NCBI RefSeq assembly: GCF_000445105.1
Contig: NZ_ATDP01000108.1
Location: 1-64,000, forward strand
Reading direction: 5' to 3'
Length of the DNA stretch: 64,000 nucleotides
From: Sphingobium lactosutens DS20
GTDB taxonomy: Bacteria; Pseudomonadota; Alphaproteobacteria; Sphingomonadales; Sphingomonadaceae
The position numbers were made by a program, and so were the translations under genes. Below, in pieces: positions 45,330 to 53,188 of the stretch (positions are counted from its first letter, which is position 1; each line of letters opens with the position of its first letter). The notes below the pieces were generated by a model. The model had not been told where the DNA came from. It searched no databases and saw only the letters and a program-made list of their open reading frames with translations.

Positions 45330-45353
45330 TCCTGTTCCAGCACGGAGGTCACC

Positions 45354-45656
45354 ATGTCATCGTCTGACCATCGCGGCCCTTCCGCGTCACTATCCGCACG
45401 ACCCGAATTTACCTATTCCCGCTGGAGACATGGCGGCTGGTATGTTCACGGCGTCCGCTACCCAAATGGTGCGATCGGTTGTGTCTCCCGAAACTATCCC
45501 GACGGCAAATGGCGCATCGTTTGCGATCCGCGCCCCTTCGAGAAACGCCCCACCTTCCAGAAGCGCGAAGACGCCGCCATGGCCGAATGGCGACTGGCGC
45601 AAGCGGAAGTTCTGGAAAGCAATGGCGGCACTCTGCGCTGCTGCTCACAACCCTGA
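45354..45656 (+). CDS. Hypothetical protein
   Basis: 100 residues, GGAGG upstream, 24 bp after the Myb-repeat gene. Contains YSRWRHGGWYVHGVRYPNGA and WRIVCDPRPFEKRPTFQKRE. Basic, cytoplasmic, family unknown. Confidence 0.65.
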   Translation: MSSSDHRGPSASLSARPEFTYSRWRHGGWYVHGVRYPNGAIGCVSRNYPDGKWRIVCDPRPFEKRPTFQKREDAAMAEWRLAQAEVLESNGGTLRCCSQP

Positions 45657-45693
45657 TCCTCGACACCCACCGTCAAACCGGATGGAGGACATC

Positions 45694-45909
45694 ATGCCAT
45701 CTGCCTGGAAAACCTGTTGCTGTTGCGGTCAATATGCCGGCCATTTCGAGCAGCACTGGAATCGCGATACCGGCTATGGCCTTTGCGAGGATTGCATCGA
45801 CTATTGTGCCCGTGGCGAAACGGCCGAGAGTTTCGAGCGGACCTTCGGGGTAGCGGGCGTCCATTATGCCCGAAGCCCGTCCCCCGGCATCCTGCGGAAT
45901 TCGGACTGA
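45694..45909 (+). CDS. Small zinc-ribbon-like protein
   Basis: 71 residues from the ATG at 45694, preceded by GGAGG. Two Cys pairs (KTCCCCGQYAG and GLCEDCIDYC) about 25 residues apart suggest a zinc ribbon. Function unknown. Same strand and operon-like spacing as its neighbours. Confidence 0.65.
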   Translation: MPSAWKTCCCCGQYAGHFEQHWNRDTGYGLCEDCIDYCARGETAESFERTFGVAGVHYARSPSPGILRNSD

Positions 45910-46087
45910 ACGACGAAGCCCACACGATCCCCAAGAGATCGCGTTTTAGGCTCTCCGAGCCGATCAGGCTGATGATCTACGCGAGCACGTTACCAATCCC
46001 CATCGGCGTACCACTCGAAATACTGGTGCCGCTGCCGACGATCTGTCGATCGCGGCCTGATTTTTCGCCTATTCTACTGGAGGCTCC

Positions 46088-46294
46088 ATGTCCCCGCCAG
46101 ACCAAAGCAACGGCTTCTCGCCCTTGAGGAAGAAACTTTCCTCCTTCGATCATGCCCTCAGAACCGCACAGCAACTGCGAGGTCAAACCGGGGTTCCGCA
46201 TTATGTCGTGCACGGCGTCGCACCCCTGCAATCCTACAAGGTTACGATGCGGCCGCCGGCCTGGCCGGACCGCTGGCTGGCGATGGTCGCATGA
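46088..46294 (+). CDS. Small hypothetical protein coupled to the PP-loop gene
   Basis: 68 residues, GGAGG upstream. Basic N-terminal helix (LRKKLSSFDHALRTAQQLRG) followed by VPHYVVHGVAPLQSY. Its stop overlaps the next start (ATGA), so it is made together with the PAPS-reductase-like protein and may be its partner. Confidence 0.65.
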   Translation: MSPPDQSNGFSPLRKKLSSFDHALRTAQQLRGQTGVPHYVVHGVAPLQSYKVTMRPPAWPDRWLAMVA

Positions 46295-47358
46295 GCGCGG
46301 GCAGTCGTGCGCCCGTCGTCGCGGCATGGGGTGCGGGCACCAATTCGACTGCGATGATCATCGAACTGGTCCGCCGCGGCGAAATCCCGGACATGACGTT
46401 GCTGGCAGCCATGCCCGAGCAGCCACACACGAGGCGGCTTATCCCTGTCTTCCACCAGTGGATGGACGATCATGGCGTTCCCAACGAGGTCGTCGAATAT
46501 CAGGCCCGGTTCTTCAAGCATTGGCCACCCTACACCTCGCTGCTCGATGCGTGCCTGACGAACGGCACATTGCCGTCGATTTCCTCCGGGCAGCACAGCT
46601 GTTCGGCCCGGCATAAAATTTCGCCGCAGGATAAGTGGGTCAAGGCATGGCCTCCGGCGCAGCATGCCTGGGCGAATGGGCGCAAGGTTATCCGCCTGAT
46701 CGGCTACGACTGCTCCGCCCGGGACAACCAGCGTTATGCTCATCGCGAAGGGCATGTTTCAGATCTTTTTGAGTACAGGTACCCCCTTCGGGAATGGGGT
46801 CTCACGCGCGAGGATTGTGAACACATCATCGCAGATGCTGGCTTGCCAAGATTTTGTAAAAGTTCATGTTTCTTCTGCACGGCAATGCAGATTTCGGAGG
46901 TCCGCGCACTGCCTCGCGAGGAATTGCGGCTCATCGTCCTGCTTGAAGCGCGCGCCGCGCCGAGGCTTCGAACCGTTGAAGGGCTATGGCGCAAATCGAC
47001 GAAAAAACGTCCCGGTTCGATGACCGCGTTCATCCGTGCCGAAGGGTTACTCGATCCCGGCGAGATCGACGAGATCATCGCCAACGCGCCTCTCGATCTT
47101 CTTGAATTCCAGCGTGCGGCCGCTGCTGTTCCGATCGAGCAACGATCCCATATCCGCACATGGATCGAGCGTTTCAATGCCGGTCAGCCTGTGCTCCCCC
47201 GCCCGCCAATGATCCGGATGACCTCCCCCGGACGGCTTGATCCCTGGCTCCAGCGCGGCATGGGACATATCTGGTGCCGGCGGCCTTGGCACCCATCACG
47301 GACGTTGGCTGAAACGATCAGTGCAGTCAGCACAAAGGCGTCGTCCGCCGCTTCGTAG
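46291..47358 (+). CDS. PP-loop ATPase of the PAPS-reductase-like superfamily
   Basis: 355 residues. The N-terminal PP-loop reads VAAWGAGTNSTAMIIEL, and the LPRFCKSSCFFCTAMQISEV segment has three closely spaced Cys that, with Cys in SGQHSCSARHKIS, could hold an iron-sulfur cluster. This layout resembles phage and plasmid PAPS-reductase-like proteins and, more distantly, DndC. No dndB, dndD or dndE is nearby, so phosphorothioation is not indicated. The reaction is unknown: adenylation of a substrate is the likely chemistry of the fold. Confidence 0.72.
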   Translation: MSAGSRAPVVAAWGAGTNSTAMIIELVRRGEIPDMTLLAAMPEQPHTRRLIPVFHQWMDDHGVPNEVVEYQARFFKHWPPYTSLLDACLTNGTLPSISSGQHSCSARHKISPQDKWVKAWPPAQHAWANGRKVIRLIGYDCSARDNQRYAHREGHVSDLFEYRYPLREWGLTREDCEHIIADAGLPRFCKSSCFFCTAMQISEVRALPREELRLIVLLEARAAPRLRTVEGLWRKSTKKRPGSMTAFIRAEGLLDPGEIDEIIANAPLDLLEFQRAAAAVPIEQRSHIRTWIERFNAGQPVLPRPPMIRMTSPGRLDPWLQRGMGHIWCRRPWHPSRTLAETISAVSTKASSAAS

Positions 47359-47862
47359 TCCATCGCGATCCATGCGCTTTGCTGTGCGTGCCATAAGCTA
47401 TCCCCGATAGGGACGAAGTGTTCGGCGATCCCGCCGTGCGGCCCGCCACCACCCCCTGATGGTTCCCGCTACCGGAAACGCACCGGCCGGTGCCGCCCGG
47501 CATGGACCCGTTCGGTCTGCCTGCAGGAACCGCCTGATCATGCCGCCCCCGCCGCTACCGCTACTCCCGCCGGCGTAGCGCCAGCGCGGCTACCGCCGCG
47601 CCTCCAGCCTCGCTCCCCAACCCCTCTTCGGCCCCGCATCTTCCACCCCGGCTCCGCGCCATGCCGCGGTGGTCGCGCAGAGTTGTGGGCGGGCCGCGGT
47701 GTTGCGCGTGGGGCAGGCGGGGAGGCGTCGCGCGGGAGGCATGCGGAGCGCTGTCCCACGGGCGGGCGGCGCGCGGGGAGAGGGCAGGACAGAGAGGAGA
47801 GAAGGACCGGGGAGGGTGTCGCCGGAGAATGGTCTTCGAGCGACATTCGAAAGGTCAAGACG
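47359..47862. other. Long non-coding leader before the DUF736 gene
   Basis: About 500 bases without a credible gene. It includes a perfect 14-bp palindrome GCACCGGCCGGTGC (47480-47493) and a sharp change of strand composition: C-rich from about 47500 to 47655, then strongly G/A-rich to about 47820 (runs such as GGGGAGAGGGCAGGAC). The purine-rich part leads into the DUF736 gene. It may hold a promoter or a structured leader RNA. Confidence 0.5.
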
Positions 47863-48333
47863 ATGAACATCGGTGAAATCTTCAATGTGAACAACCGCCT
47901 GACGGGCTCGATCGCCACCCGCACGATCGACCTGCCCCGCATCGGGCTGCGCAAGGTGATGAGCGAGAACGAGAAGGCTCCGGTCTACGAGATCCTCGCC
48001 CTGAACGTCGCACGCCGCTGGGTCCAGATCGGCGCGCTGTGGGAAGCCGTCTCGAAGCGCACCGGCGAAGTGTTCCTCGCCGGGAACATCGACGATCCCA
48101 GCCTGCCCGAACCGATGCCGATCGCGCTCTTCCCGGCCGATCACGGGGGCTACATGGTCGCGTGGCGGCGCGACACCATGCGTTCCGACTTCGGCGGTGG
48201 CATGGGCGTCAGCCGCACGAACTATGACGATCGCGGACCGCGCGATCAGGATGGCTTCGGCGGCAGCACTGCCGGTGCCAATGGCGAACTGACCGGCGCG
48301 GGTGCGCCGTTCGGCGAGGAGGATCCGTTCTGA
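47863..48333 (+). CDS. DUF736 family protein
   Basis: 156 residues starting at the ATG at 47863 (AAAGG upstream). Typical N-terminus MNIGEIFNVNNRLTGSIATR and core KAPVYEILALNVARRWVQIG with LWEAVSKRTGEVFLAG; the C-terminus is a Gly/Asp-rich tail. DUF736 proteins are abundant on alphaproteobacterial conjugative elements next to DUF2493 genes; their function is unknown. Confidence 0.85.
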   Translation: MNIGEIFNVNNRLTGSIATRTIDLPRIGLRKVMSENEKAPVYEILALNVARRWVQIGALWEAVSKRTGEVFLAGNIDDPSLPEPMPIALFPADHGGYMVAWRRDTMRSDFGGGMGVSRTNYDDRGPRDQDGFGGSTAGANGELTGAGAPFGEEDPF

Positions 48334-48358
48334 TCGCCGGTTGATCGGAACAGGTTCC

Positions 48359-48398
48359 GGGCCGGGGAGGCGTCAGGCTTCCCCGGCCCTTTTCTTTT
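48359..48398 (+). terminator. Intrinsic terminator after the DUF736 gene
   Basis: Perfect 10-bp stem GGGCCGGGGA / TCCCCGGCCC followed by TTTTCTTTTC, a classical Rho-independent terminator. Confidence 0.85.
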
Positions 48399-48420
48399 CT
48401 CTTGTCTGAGGAGGCAGCCC

Positions 48421-48699
48421 ATGCCGCTCCCTTCGTTGCACGACCTCGCCCCCTTCGCCGATCTCTCCGCGCTCTGCGCAGCGATCATGGCCAGTCCCGC
48501 CATCCGGGATATGCTTTCGCCGCCGTTTCCTGCGGCCCATGTTCCGGAAATCCCGGCCGGGATCACCTGCGGCGAGATCATCGCTGCCATTTACGACCTG
48601 CTCGAGGGCACGCCCTTTGCCCCGCATGCCGCTGAAATCGTCGGGGCCGGCCTGACGCGCTCCGCTGCCTTCGCCGGCATCCGGGCGAGCATGCACTGA
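48421..48699 (+). CDS. Hypothetical protein related to the N-terminus of the DUF2493 proteins
   Basis: 92 residues, GAGGAGG upstream. The segment CGEIIAAIYDLLEGTPFAPH aligns by eye with CAGIIATIFDLLTDTRLDAL in the next gene and with the equivalent part of the 50560 gene, so it looks like a shortened paralogue without the nucleotide-binding half. Bounded by intrinsic terminators on both sides. Confidence 0.68.
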   Translation: MPLPSLHDLAPFADLSALCAAIMASPAIRDMLSPPFPAAHVPEIPAGITCGEIIAAIYDLLEGTPFAPHAAEIVGAGLTRSAAFAGIRASMH

Positions 48700-48711
48700 T
48701 CCGACACCATG

Positions 48712-48749
48712 GGGGCGGGACGCCATCGCGTCTCGCCCCTTTTCTTTTC
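48712..48749 (+). terminator. Intrinsic terminator
   Basis: Stem GGGGCGGGACG / CGTCTCGCCCC (one mismatch) with a 6-nt loop followed by TTTTCTTTTC, just upstream of the DUF2493 gene. Confidence 0.8.
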
Positions 48750-48769
48750 CATCATGCAGGAGAAGTCTC

Positions 48770-49780
48770 ATGACCCAAGACCGTTCGCGCAGCATAAGCC
48801 GCTTCGCAGACCTGCCGGCATTGTTCGCCGAGATGACGGCAACGCCGGAATTCCAGCGCGCCTTTGGCGATCCTATCCCGCTTTCGATCATCCAGCCGGG
48901 CGACGAACCGGGCGAGCATGACATGCCCGATCCGTTGCACGCGCAGGCGGATTGCGCGGGGATCATCGCCACGATCTTCGACCTGCTGACCGATACAAGG
49001 CTCGATGCGCTCGCGCCCGAAATCGCGTGGGGCACCGTCAACAGCTTCCATTTCGTCGCTGGCAAGCTGGAAAAGCAGGAGGACGCAGTAGTCGACGAGC
49101 TGCGCGACATGATGCGCCGTTCCGAGCCTTCCGAAGTGTTCAACACCGAACTGGAGGAGAAGCAGCTCCTGTGCCAGTCACTGTCCGAACAGCGCGAGGC
49201 GGTCGAGTGCATGCGCGACTATGCCGCCGAAACCTTCCGCGTGCTCTCGGGCCGTCCCTGGTCGCCCGCGCGCGGCTCGCGTGTCTCGAAGGCCGCCACC
49301 GCCACGCAGGTGTCCATACAGGACTTCCTGCGCGCCCGGGAACTGGCCGACCGCGAGCGTTACCGCCCGCGTGGTCCGATCGTCGTCGCCTCGGGTCATG
49401 CCGAATGGCATGACTGGCAACTGCTCTGGGACCGGCTCGATTCCATCCTCGAGCGTATCCCGCACATGACGCTGGTGACGACCGCGCAGCGCAAGGGGTT
49501 CGATGCGATCGTGGCTTCATGGGCGGGGAACCGCGAGGTCCAGCTCGTGACCTACTCGTTGACAGGCTCGGGACGCGGTGCGCCCTTCGCGCGCAACCGC
49601 AAGCTGGTCGATCTCAAACCCGTCGAAGCCTTGCTGGGGGAGGGGTCAGGCATTCAGGCCAACCTTTATCAGGCCCTGCGCAAGGCAGGTGTCCCTATCC
49701 ATGCCTTCCGCAAGGCGGATCAGGCTCCGGCCGAGAAGGTCGCTCCGCCGGAGCGGGGTCGGCTGCGTCGGGCGGCGTAA
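48770..49780 (+). CDS. DUF2493 (SLOG-type) domain protein
   Basis: 336 residues, AGGAGA upstream. An N-terminal helical part (CAGIIATIFDLLTDTRLDAL) leads into a Rossmann-like SLOG/DUF2493 domain (PIVVASGHAEWHDWQLLWDR, HMTLVTTAQRKGFDAIVASW, RNRKLVDLKPVEALLGEGSG). SLOG folds bind nucleotides or their derivatives. A full-length paralogue lies at 50560. Common next to DUF736 on conjugative elements; function unproven. Confidence 0.85.
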   Translation: MTQDRSRSISRFADLPALFAEMTATPEFQRAFGDPIPLSIIQPGDEPGEHDMPDPLHAQADCAGIIATIFDLLTDTRLDALAPEIAWGTVNSFHFVAGKLEKQEDAVVDELRDMMRRSEPSEVFNTELEEKQLLCQSLSEQREAVECMRDYAAETFRVLSGRPWSPARGSRVSKAATATQVSIQDFLRARELADRERYRPRGPIVVASGHAEWHDWQLLWDRLDSILERIPHMTLVTTAQRKGFDAIVASWAGNREVQLVTYSLTGSGRGAPFARNRKLVDLKPVEALLGEGSGIQANLYQALRKAGVPIHAFRKADQAPAEKVAPPERGRLRRAA

Positions 49781-49805
49781 CGTCGGCGAACTTCCTTCAT
49801 CCTGT

Positions 49806-49838
49806 CGGGGGCGGCGCTACGCGCTGTCCCCGTTTTTT
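49806..49838 (+). terminator. Intrinsic terminator after the DUF2493 gene
   Basis: Arms CGGGG (49806) and CCCCG (49828) enclosing GGCGC/GCGC pairs, followed by six T. It ends just before the next ribosome binding site. Confidence 0.75.
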
Positions 49839-49848
49839 ATGGGAGCGC

Positions 49849-50070
49849 ATGATGGCGATACCCGATCATCACCGAGCCAATTTTCAAACTTTGCTGGATG
49901 CCGCCATGGACGGCAATCTCGCGTTGATGGAATGCGTCGATGCGGTTTCCGGCGAACCCCGCTTTGTGGTCTGCGCCGTCGGCCGGAGCGGGGAGGAATA
50001 TCTGTTCACGCCGTTCGGGCACTTGCATGACGGCGATCCCTTTGCCGCCTATGTTCCGCCAGCGCCCTGA
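49849..50070 (+). CDS. DUF6117 family small protein
   Basis: 73 residues beginning ATGATG with GGGAG upstream. The sequence (NFQTLLDAAMDGNLALMECV, GEPRFVVCAVGRSGEEYLFT, PFGHL) fits the small family DUF6117 found on sphingomonad plasmids. Function unknown. Confidence 0.78.
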   Translation: MMAIPDHHRANFQTLLDAAMDGNLALMECVDAVSGEPRFVVCAVGRSGEEYLFTPFGHLHDGDPFAAYVPPAP

Positions 50071-50148
50071 GGAGGACGCGCGCCCGATCAGGTGGAAGGA
50101 CGTGCGGGCATCCCATTCCCATGATCGTCATGGAGGTGTCGGTTGGCG

Positions 50149-50236
50149 TCAAGGACGGCGGGGCCCCACCATTTTGCTTTGCAAAATCGTTGCCCCCGCC
50201 GCCGCTTCGCGACCGCATTTGCGGTCCTTGACCCCG
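50149..50236. repeat. Structured intergenic repeat, copy 1
   Basis: Nested dyad: TCAAGGAC (50149) with GTCCTTGA (50224), GGGGC with GCCCC, and an inner hairpin ATTTTGC-TTT-GCAAAAT (50171-50187). The outer flanks, including CGGGGCCCCACCATTTT and the 3' TCCTTGACCCCG, recur in copy 2 at 50371, while the apex differs. It may be a mobile palindromic repeat or a conserved RNA structure. Confidence 0.75.
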
Positions 50237-50282
50237 GCCCTCACCGTCCATGGACATTGAGGGCAGCGCTCGCAGGCACCCA

Positions 50283-50319
50283 TTTGCGAATCAGGGGCAT
50301 CGAGCCCCAGATTCGCAAA
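50283..50319. repeat. Long hairpin between the two repeat copies
   Basis: Arms TTTGCGAATC-A-GGGGC and GCCCC-A-GATTCGCAAA with a 5-nt loop: 15 of 16 positions pair. Different sequence from the flanking repeat copies. No T-tract follows directly (CCTCTTCTCTCTC), so it is an imperfect terminator at best. Confidence 0.7.
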
Positions 50320-50370
50320 GCCTCTTCTCTCTCTCAAGAATTCCTATGTTGGCACGGGACCGCGTCGGCC

Positions 50371-50503
50371 TCAAGGACGACGGGGCCCCACCATTTTTTT
50401 GGGCGGGTCGGGCGTCGCGCCGGGCCTGCAATGTAGGTGGCCGCCCAAAAAAATCGTGACCCCCATCGCCGGCTGCGCCGGTCGCTTCGCGATCCTTGAC
50501 CCC
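50371..50503. repeat. Structured intergenic repeat, copy 2
   Basis: Same outer flanks as copy 1 (TCAAGGACGACGGGGCCCCA and the 3' GATCCTTGACCCC) but a larger apex: ATTTTTTTGGGCGG (50393) pairs perfectly with CCGCCCAAAAAAAT (50441). The 3' arm also shares CGCTTCGCGA with copy 1. Conserved base with variable tip is typical of a dispersed structured repeat. Confidence 0.75.
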
Positions 50504-50559
50504 GCCGCTCGGAGCCCGTGCCCAAGGGGGAACCTCTTTCGTTTCAGCAGGAGGTTCCA

Positions 50560-51540
50560 ATGACGAATATCAACCGCAGCGTCCGCCCGTTCTCCGACAT
50601 CGCCGAATTCATCGCGCAGGAGACAGCCGCCACCACCGACGATTTCCACGCCGCCTTCGCCTCCAATCTCGAGGGGATCCGCATCGGGCGCGGTGAGGAA
50701 GAAATGGCGACCGACATGCCCGATCCGCGGGAAGCCCAACTTGCCGTCGAACTCATTGTCACGACACTCTTCGACGTGCTTCGGGACACCCGGTTGCAGC
50801 CAGCCGCGGAGCGCCTCGCATGGGGCATCGTCAACAGTTTCCATCACGTCGCCGACCAGTGGGCGGGCCAAGCCGACAAGGCGACGCGCGATGTTCAGGA
50901 GCTGCTGCGGTGCGCCGACGGCAGTGAAATCCACGGCGTCGAACTTGAGCAAGCGCGCGATAATCTCGAATTCCTCGATGAAGCCACCGACGCCCTGCGG
51001 TGCATGCGCGACTACGCCGCCGACGTCTTCCACACCGAAACCGGCCGCCCGTGGTCCGCTCCGAAGGGGTCGCTGATATCGAGCAAGCGCACCGCCTCGG
51101 TGATCGCCGCCACCGATTTCCTCGCCGCCCGCCGCCTCCGCAAGAACGAAGCGCACTACCCGGAAGGGTCCGTCGTGATCTTCTCCGGCGGCGCGGACTG
51201 CTGGTTCGACGAGCGCCTTATCTGGGGAAAGCTCGACGAAACGAAAGCGCGAAACCCGATGATGCTGCTGGCGACCACCGCACAGGACAAGGGCTGCGAC
51301 GCCATGGCCGCAGCGTGGGCCGCCTCGCGTAAGGTGAAGCTCATCACGTTCCGCCTCAGCGCCAAGCTGGGGAAGAGGGCAGGGTTCGTGCGCAACGAAC
51401 AGATGGTCGGACTGCGGCCTGTCGAGGCGCTGGTCTGCGAAGGGTCGGGACTGCAGTCTCACCTCGCGCGCCTCGTTAAGGAAAAGCGGATCCCGGCGCG
51501 GTTCGTCAGGCTCAGCGATCAGGGATGGGAGGCGCAGTGA
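50560..51540 (+). CDS. DUF2493 (SLOG-type) domain protein, paralogue
   Basis: 326 residues from the ATG at 50560 (CAGGAGG upstream). Paralogous to the 48770 protein along its length: VELIVTTLFDVLRDTRLQPA, CMRDYAADVFHTETGRPWSA, SVVIFSGGADCWFDERLIWG, RNEQMVGLRPVEALVCEGSG. The repeat-rich intergenic region separates the two. Probably a nucleotide-binding SLOG protein of unknown role. Confidence 0.85.
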   Translation: MTNINRSVRPFSDIAEFIAQETAATTDDFHAAFASNLEGIRIGRGEEEMATDMPDPREAQLAVELIVTTLFDVLRDTRLQPAAERLAWGIVNSFHHVADQWAGQADKATRDVQELLRCADGSEIHGVELEQARDNLEFLDEATDALRCMRDYAADVFHTETGRPWSAPKGSLISSKRTASVIAATDFLAARRLRKNEAHYPEGSVVIFSGGADCWFDERLIWGKLDETKARNPMMLLATTAQDKGCDAMAAAWAASRKVKLITFRLSAKLGKRAGFVRNEQMVGLRPVEALVCEGSGLQSHLARLVKEKRIPARFVRLSDQGWEAQ

Positions 51541-51549
51541 GGTTCCGGC

Positions 51550-51592
51550 TGAGGATCGGTCCGGTTCGCCGGGCCGGTCCTCATCTTTTTTT
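51550..51592 (+). terminator. Intrinsic terminator after the second DUF2493 gene
   Basis: 15-bp stem from TGAGGATCGGTCCGG to CCGGGCCGGTCCTCA with two wobble pairs, then TCTTTTTTT. Confidence 0.85.
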
Positions 51593-51823
51593 ATCCAGCG
51601 TCACATTCGTCCCCGCTCAGGGACCCGCAAGCGGGTCCGTCGCGGGCGCGATGCGGAACCGCCAGGGCGGTCCCGGCCGTCTGCGCGCGGCTCCGCCGTG
51701 CTCGCCGCAGGGACACCCTTCGGGTGCGGTCTGGGCGGGGTTGGCTGAGGTGGCAAGGCCCGCGTCCTGCCACCAGAGGAGAGGAGGGGAGAGAGGGGTG
51801 GCTCACTCAAGGAGATTAAAGCC

Positions 51824-52336
51824 ATGTCCGAGCATACCCCATCACACCTCTCCGGTTCGGCCGTCTTCATTTCCGGATCGCTGTCCATTACCACGCTTCC
51901 CGAACCTGTCATCGAACGCATCGGCGGCATTATCGAGCGCGCGCTTCCCATCCTGATCGGGGACGCGCGGGGCGTGGATCGGTTGGTCCAGCGCCATCTT
52001 GCCGACCGGGATATCGCTGCCGTCACGGTCTACTGCTCCGGCGAGGGACCACGTAATAATCTGGGCGATTGGCCTGTCCGGAACATTCCTTCTTCCGGGC
52101 GAAAGGGCACCGCCGCCTTCCATGTCCCGAAGGATGCGGCGATGGCGCGCGATGCCTTCAGCGGTCTCGTGATCTGGGACGGTCGCAGCCGGGGGAGCCT
52201 TGCGAATATCCACCGGTTGGCGGCGCAGCGGCGCTTCATCATGATCTGGTTCGGGCCCGAAGCGCGGTTCATCACCCTGAGGTCGGATTCCGACAGGGAC
52301 AGCTTTCTCGAGGCGCATCCCTGCCGGAACCTGTGA
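51824..52336 (+). CDS. SLOG-like nucleotide-binding hypothetical protein
   Basis: 170 residues, AAGGAGA upstream. The N-terminus VFISGSLSITTLPEPVIERI and the segment LIGDARGVDRLVQRHLADRD follow the SLOG/DUF2493 pattern (SGS...GDAxGxDxxxQ), a Rossmann-like fold that binds nucleotide-type ligands. It is a third SLOG-type protein within 4 kb. The leader of about 230 bp is G/A-rich. Confidence 0.7.
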   Translation: MSEHTPSHLSGSAVFISGSLSITTLPEPVIERIGGIIERALPILIGDARGVDRLVQRHLADRDIAAVTVYCSGEGPRNNLGDWPVRNIPSSGRKGTAAFHVPKDAAMARDAFSGLVIWDGRSRGSLANIHRLAAQRRFIMIWFGPEARFITLRSDSDRDSFLEAHPCRNL

Positions 52337-52352
52337 ATGATCAGCGGCGTGA

Positions 52353-52595
52353 TCAGATCGCCGCTGGCAGCCCTTTAACCGCCGTCAGCGCCGCACTGCC
52401 ACCAACCCGGATCGCCTGTGTGAGAAGCTCGCGGAACTCCCTTTCCGTGAGTTTCTCCACCGGCATCTCCGCGATCATTGCGGCATATTTGCCGCGCAGG
52501 GCACGGCGCGCGCCTTCCAGTTCATCATTCATCTTGCGCTGACGCGCTTCCAGATCGGCGAGCCGATCCCTTTCCGTCATCTTTGGCATGTCCAT
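52353..52595 (-). CDS. Small coiled-coil hypothetical protein
   Basis: 80 residues, GGAAGGA upstream of the ATG at 52595. Long charged helix (LADLEARQRKMNDELEGARR) then KLTEREFRELLTQAIRVGG. Size and style recall small accessory proteins of mobilisation systems, but no specific family is assigned. It lies on the opposite strand to both neighbours. Confidence 0.6.
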   Translation of the reverse strand: MDMPKMTERDRLADLEARQRKMNDELEGARRALRGKYAAMIAEMPVEKLTEREFRELLTQAIRVGGSAALTAVKGLPAAI

Positions 52596-52774
52596 CGTCC
52601 TTCCCCGATGGCCTGCCCGTCACGGTGCATTCTGCCATAGCCACTCGTGGAGGCAAGGGCCGAACGCCGCTTATACCGGCACCGGCGGCTCAGATACGCA
52701 ACTCCATGCCCTCCCGAGATCTCATCTTCCCATCATTCCTCCCCTGCGCAGGCAAGGGAGACAAGGAGACTGCC

Positions 52775-53146
52775 ATGTCAATCACCGATCCCCATCTCGA
52801 TCGCTTTGTCGGACCCAATGACCCCGATTACCGGGCAGCGCAAATCAGAGGATTCGCGCTCATTGCCCAGATCGAGGAACAGGTCAGACGGGCGGACCAC
52901 TATGCCGGTGGCTACACTGGCTACACCGACCCGGTAACCCACGACCTTGTCATCACCGGCGAATGCGACGCTGAATATGATGAGGCAACGACCAAGGCCC
53001 ATAACCTCGGCTGGATCGCGGCGACCTCAAACGCCTATCTGATCCTCAAGGCACAGGGACGGACCGACGAAACCGCACAGATCGTCTACAACGCCCATTA
53101 CAATATTTTCCACAGCGATCCGGAGCCTCCGTGCCCCGGCGAATGA
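52775..53146 (+). CDS. Hypothetical protein
   Basis: 123 residues from the ATG at 52775 with AAGGAG upstream. Contains ALIAQIEEQVRRADHYAGGY and DEATTKAHNLGWIAATSNAY. Acidic, cytoplasmic, unrecognised. Confidence 0.65.
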   Translation: MSITDPHLDRFVGPNDPDYRAAQIRGFALIAQIEEQVRRADHYAGGYTGYTDPVTHDLVITGECDAEYDEATTKAHNLGWIAATSNAYLILKAQGRTDETAQIVYNAHYNIFHSDPEPPCPGE

Positions 53147-53161
53147 TAGCGGATGACTTTC

Positions 53162-53188
53162 GGGGTCGGGCTCTTGCCGGGCCCCTTT
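53162..53188 (+). terminator. Intrinsic terminator
   Basis: Stem GGGGTCGGGC / GCCGGGCCCC (one mismatch, one wobble), TCTT loop, then a run of seven T. Confidence 0.75.

Noticed and set aside
46291..47358. Phosphorothioation (dnd) system
   Set aside because: Only a DndC-like fold is present; dndA, dndB, dndD, dndE and partner nuclease genes are absent.
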